The notes under the pieces: model-generated
The model's database searches: none
Told to the model about the DNA's origin: nothing
What the model saw: only the letters and a program-made list of their open reading frames with translations
Assembly: GCA_900540335.1 (NCBI GenBank)
Contig: UQFC01000115.1
Span: forward strand, 1-7,889
Reading direction: 5' to 3'
Origin: an uncultured Clostridium sp.
GTDB lineage: Bacteria > Bacillota > Clostridia > Lachnospirales > Lachnospiraceae
Length of the DNA: 7,889 nucleotides
Shown here: one piece after another, positions 5,862 through 7,889 of the stretch
How the letters are laid out: every line of letters starts with the position of its first letter
Position numbering within the stretch: the stretch's first letter is position 1
Position numbers and translations under genes: made by a program

Positions 5862-6312
5862 GTTCTTTGTATTCCCGCTCCACTTCCCGGCGCTGATCCT
5901 TTTTCGCAATATCAGCCCGTTTGTCATAGAGCTTCTTACCACGGGCAAGCCCGATCTCTACCTTTACCAGGCTGCCTTTAAAATAAACCTGAAGGGGAAC
6001 CAGGGTAATGCCTTTTTCCCTGATTTTTCCCTCCAGCTTGTCAATCTCGCTTCGATGAAGCAGAAGCTTTCTGGGACGGAGGGGATCCTTATTAAAAATA
6101 TTGCCCTTCTCATACGGATTGATGTGCATTCCGTAAACGTAAACCTCTCCCTTGTCAATACGGACAAAGGCCTCCTTAATGCTGCAGTGTCCCATGCGGA
6201 TGGACTTTACCTCAGTTCCGAATAACTCAATTCCGCACTCAATTTTGTCGTCAATAAAATAATCATGCCAGGCCTTTTTGTTGTTGGCCACCAGCTTTAC
6301 TGAATCTTTCAT
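5851..6312 (-). CDS. smpB: SsrA-binding protein SmpB
   Basis: A 153-residue small basic RNA-binding protein that binds the tRNA-like part of tmRNA and delivers it to ribosomes stalled on broken messages, leading to tagging of the nascent peptide. Family features: KLVANNKKAWHDYFI (6-20), GIELFGTEVKSIR (27-39), the central GMHINPYEKGN (61-71), RKLLLHRSEI (81-90), VYFKGSLVKVEIGLARGKKLYDKR (109-132) and a basic C-terminal tail (133-153) that is expected to lie in the empty mRNA channel. Length is normal for the family. The ATG at 6310-6312 follows GGGAGGA (6321-6327), which lies inside the last codons of rnr; the gap to the rnr stop is 4 bases, so both are very likely in one transcript. The tmRNA gene itself is not in this window. 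Confidence 0.98.
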   Translation of the reverse strand: MKDSVKLVANNKKAWHDYFIDDKIECGIELFGTEVKSIRMGHCSIKEAFVRIDKGEVYVYGMHINPYEKGNIFNKDPLRPRKLLLHRSEIDKLEGKIREKGITLVPLQVYFKGSLVKVEIGLARGKKLYDKRADIAKKDQRREVEREYKERLK

Positions 6313-6316
6313 CTTA

Positions 6317-7889
6317 TTATTCCTCCCTGTTTTCCTCCTCTGCCGGAAGAAAATCGACAGTCCTGGTCAGTTTGTCCGTTCCCGCAACAACAACCCGGAG
6401 CTTCTGCCCCAGGCGGAACGTCCGCCCGCTCATTTCGCCTTTCAGCTCCATTCTGCTTTCATCAAACAGATAGTAATCGCCCTGAAGGCTGCTTACATGA
6501 ACCAGTCCCTCTACGGTATTGGGCAGCTCCACATAAAATCCCCAGTTTGTTACACCGGAAATCACACCCTCATATTCTCTGCCAATCCGTTTTGCCATAT
6601 ATTCACATTTTTTCATCTTAATGGTTTCCCGCTCCGCCTCCTCTGCCCGCCGCTCTGCTGCGGAACACTGGACAGACACGCCGGTCAGGATCCTGTCATA
6701 GTGGGACAGCCTCTTTTCTGTCAGATTTCCGTGAAGATTTTCCTTAATAATCCGGTGAATCTGCAGGTCCGGATACCGGCGGATCGGTGATGTAAAATGG
6801 GTGTAATACTTGGCCGCCAGACCGAAATGGCCGCTGCATACAGGCATATATTTGGCCTGCCGCATAGAACGAAGAGTCAGACGGCTAATCAGCGCCTCCT
6901 CCTCGCTTCCTTCTATTTTTTTCAGAAGCTTCTGAATCTCCTTGGGGTGAACCTCCCCCTGCTGGGTGCGGATGGTATAGCCAAAGTTGTTAATAAACAG
7001 TCCCAGCCGCTTCATCTTTTCCGGATCCGGAGTGTCATGAGTCCTGTATAAAAACGGAACCTCCTGCCAGAAATAATCCTCTGCAACCGTCTCATTGGCC
7101 ATCAGCATGAAATCCTCAATAATCCGCGTGGCCGCATTGCGCTCATAAGGACGAATCTCCACCGGTCTGCCTTTTTCATCCAGAATAATTTTTGTCTCCG
7201 GAAAATCAAAATCAATGGAGCCTCTCTGATACCGTCTCTCCCTGAGAATATCTGCCAGCTCCTTCATCAGCATGAACATCTCAACAAAATCCCGGTACTC
7301 TTCCATGGTTTCCGGATCCTGATCCGTAATCACCGCATTGACTGCCGTGTAGGTCATGCGGCGATCTACCTGAATCACGGTTTCTGCCACCTCATGACCC
7401 AGGACACGTCCCTGGAAATCCAGATCCATAATGCAGCTTAGGGCAAGACGATCCGTTCCCTCATTCAGAGAACAGATTCCGTTGGACAGCTTGTGCGGCA
7501 GCATGGGAATCACCCGATCCACCAGGTAAACACTGGTTCCCCGGCGGAGCGCCTCCTGATCCAGGGGACTGTTCTCTCTCACATAATGACTCACGTCTGC
7601 AATGTGGACACCCAGCCGGTAACCATAGGATTCCCGGCTGATGGTGATGGCATCGTCCAGATCCTTTGCATCCTCACCATCTATGGTTACGGTCTGCCAG
7701 CTGCGGATATCCTTTCTCCCCTGCATTTCCTCCGCTGTCACCTCATCCGGGATCCGGCTTACCTCATCCATCACCTCCGGCGGGTATTCCTCAGGAATAC
7801 CATAGGCCTTTACAATCGAAAGAATATCGGTACCCGGATCGTTGACGTGACCGATAATTTCCGTCACCCTTCCCTCCGGTTTTTTCCGG
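6317..7889 (-). CDS. rnr: Ribonuclease R, 3' part (5' end outside window)
   Basis: Partial gene: 523 codons up to the stop are visible, and the reading frame stays open to the window edge (RKKPEGRVTEIIGH), so the GTG at 7865-7867 is internal. The product is a processive 3'-5' hydrolytic exoribonuclease of the RNase II/RNB family, which degrades structured RNA, rRNA fragments and non-stop messages. Counting from Val at 7867: the end of a cold-shock type domain (1-25), then the RNB catalytic domain with TIDGEDAKDLDDAI (61-74; the Asp cluster that binds Mg2+), GVHIADVSHYV (86-96), RGSIDFDFPE (215-224), TSPIRRYPDLQIHR (359-372), and a C-terminal S1 RNA-binding domain (428-507; EYEGVISGVTNWGFYVELP). 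The protein ends with a short acidic stretch (PAEEENREE) rather than the Lys-rich tail of E. coli RNase R. It is followed 4 bases later by smpB, a partner in ribosome rescue. Confidence 0.97.
   Translation of the reverse strand, partial: RKKPEGRVTEIIGHVNDPGTDILSIVKAYGIPEEYPPEVMDEVSRIPDEVTAEEMQGRKDIRSWQTVTIDGEDAKDLDDAITISRESYGYRLGVHIADVSHYVRENSPLDQEALRRGTSVYLVDRVIPMLPHKLSNGICSLNEGTDRLALSCIMDLDFQGRVLGHEVAETVIQVDRRMTYTAVNAVITDQDPETMEEYRDFVEMFMLMKELADILRERRYQRGSIDFDFPETKIILDEKGRPVEIRPYERNAATRIIEDFMLMANETVAEDYFWQEVPFLYRTHDTPDPEKMKRLGLFINNFGYTIRTQQGEVHPKEIQKLLKKIEGSEEEALISRLTLRSMRQAKYMPVCSGHFGLAAKYYTHFTSPIRRYPDLQIHRIIKENLHGNLTEKRLSHYDRILTGVSVQCSAAERRAEEAERETIKMKKCEYMAKRIGREYEGVISGVTNWGFYVELPNTVEGLVHVSSLQGDYYLFDESRMELKGEMSGRTFRLGQKLRVVVAGTDKLTRTVDFLPAEEENREE

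Noticed and set aside
7865..7867. GTG as the start codon of RNase R
   Set aside because: The frame continues upstream to the window edge with conserved residues (RKKPEGR before VTEIIGH), and most of the N-terminal domains would be missing.
1..7889. Mobile elements, CRISPR repeats, phage genes, toxin-antitoxin or defence system
   Set aside because: No transposase, direct-repeat array, integrase, or paired small genes were seen; gene order, codon use and spacing look like a stable core-genome region.

Overview
The window is an ordinary chromosomal stretch of a low-to-moderate GC Gram-positive bacterium, most likely a Lachnospiraceae-type gut Clostridium. The evidence is a redox repressor of the Rex family, strong AGGAGG-type ribosome binding sites, sigma-A style promoters, a group II branched-chain aminotransferase and a membrane protein resembling the DUF6020 family. 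The species cannot be fixed from the sequence alone. Every supported gene lies on the minus strand, so the order of transcription runs from the right end of the window to the left.

Right end (7889 to 5851): the 3' part of rnr (RNase R, 5' end outside the window) is followed after 4 bases by smpB. This is the familiar RNA quality-control pair: SmpB works with tmRNA to rescue stalled ribosomes, and RNase R degrades structured and non-stop RNA. A hairpin overlaps the smpB stop codon. The middle part starts with ilvE (branched-chain aminotransferase), which has its own well-formed promoter (5765-5793) and is followed by a strong hairpin terminator (4577-4617).

Centre (4556 to 1682): two overlapping genes encode a membrane-anchored family 2 glycosyltransferase of the polyprenyl-phosphate type and a large multi-spanning protein with features of a GT-C type glycosyltransferase. 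Together they look like a small surface-glycosylation module. The ilvE terminator ends only 20 bases before the glycosyltransferase start codon, so how this pair is transcribed is not obvious.

Left end (1681 to 1): rex has a perfect-consensus promoter (TTGACA, 17-base spacer, TATAAT) buried in the last codons of the upstream membrane-protein gene. After a long 45-base hairpin comes the 5' part of nnr, a bifunctional NAD(P)H-hydrate epimerase/dehydratase that repairs damaged NADH and NADPH. It has an unusual variant of the epimerase glycine-rich motif. Rex senses the NADH/NAD+ ratio, so sensing and repair of the same cofactor lie side by side.

I found no mobile element, CRISPR array, tRNA, rRNA or phage gene, and no convincing evidence of a wholly new system. 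The points most worth a second look are the glycosylation pair and its odd leader, the variant Nnr motif, the buried rex promoter, and the missing basic tail on RNase R.
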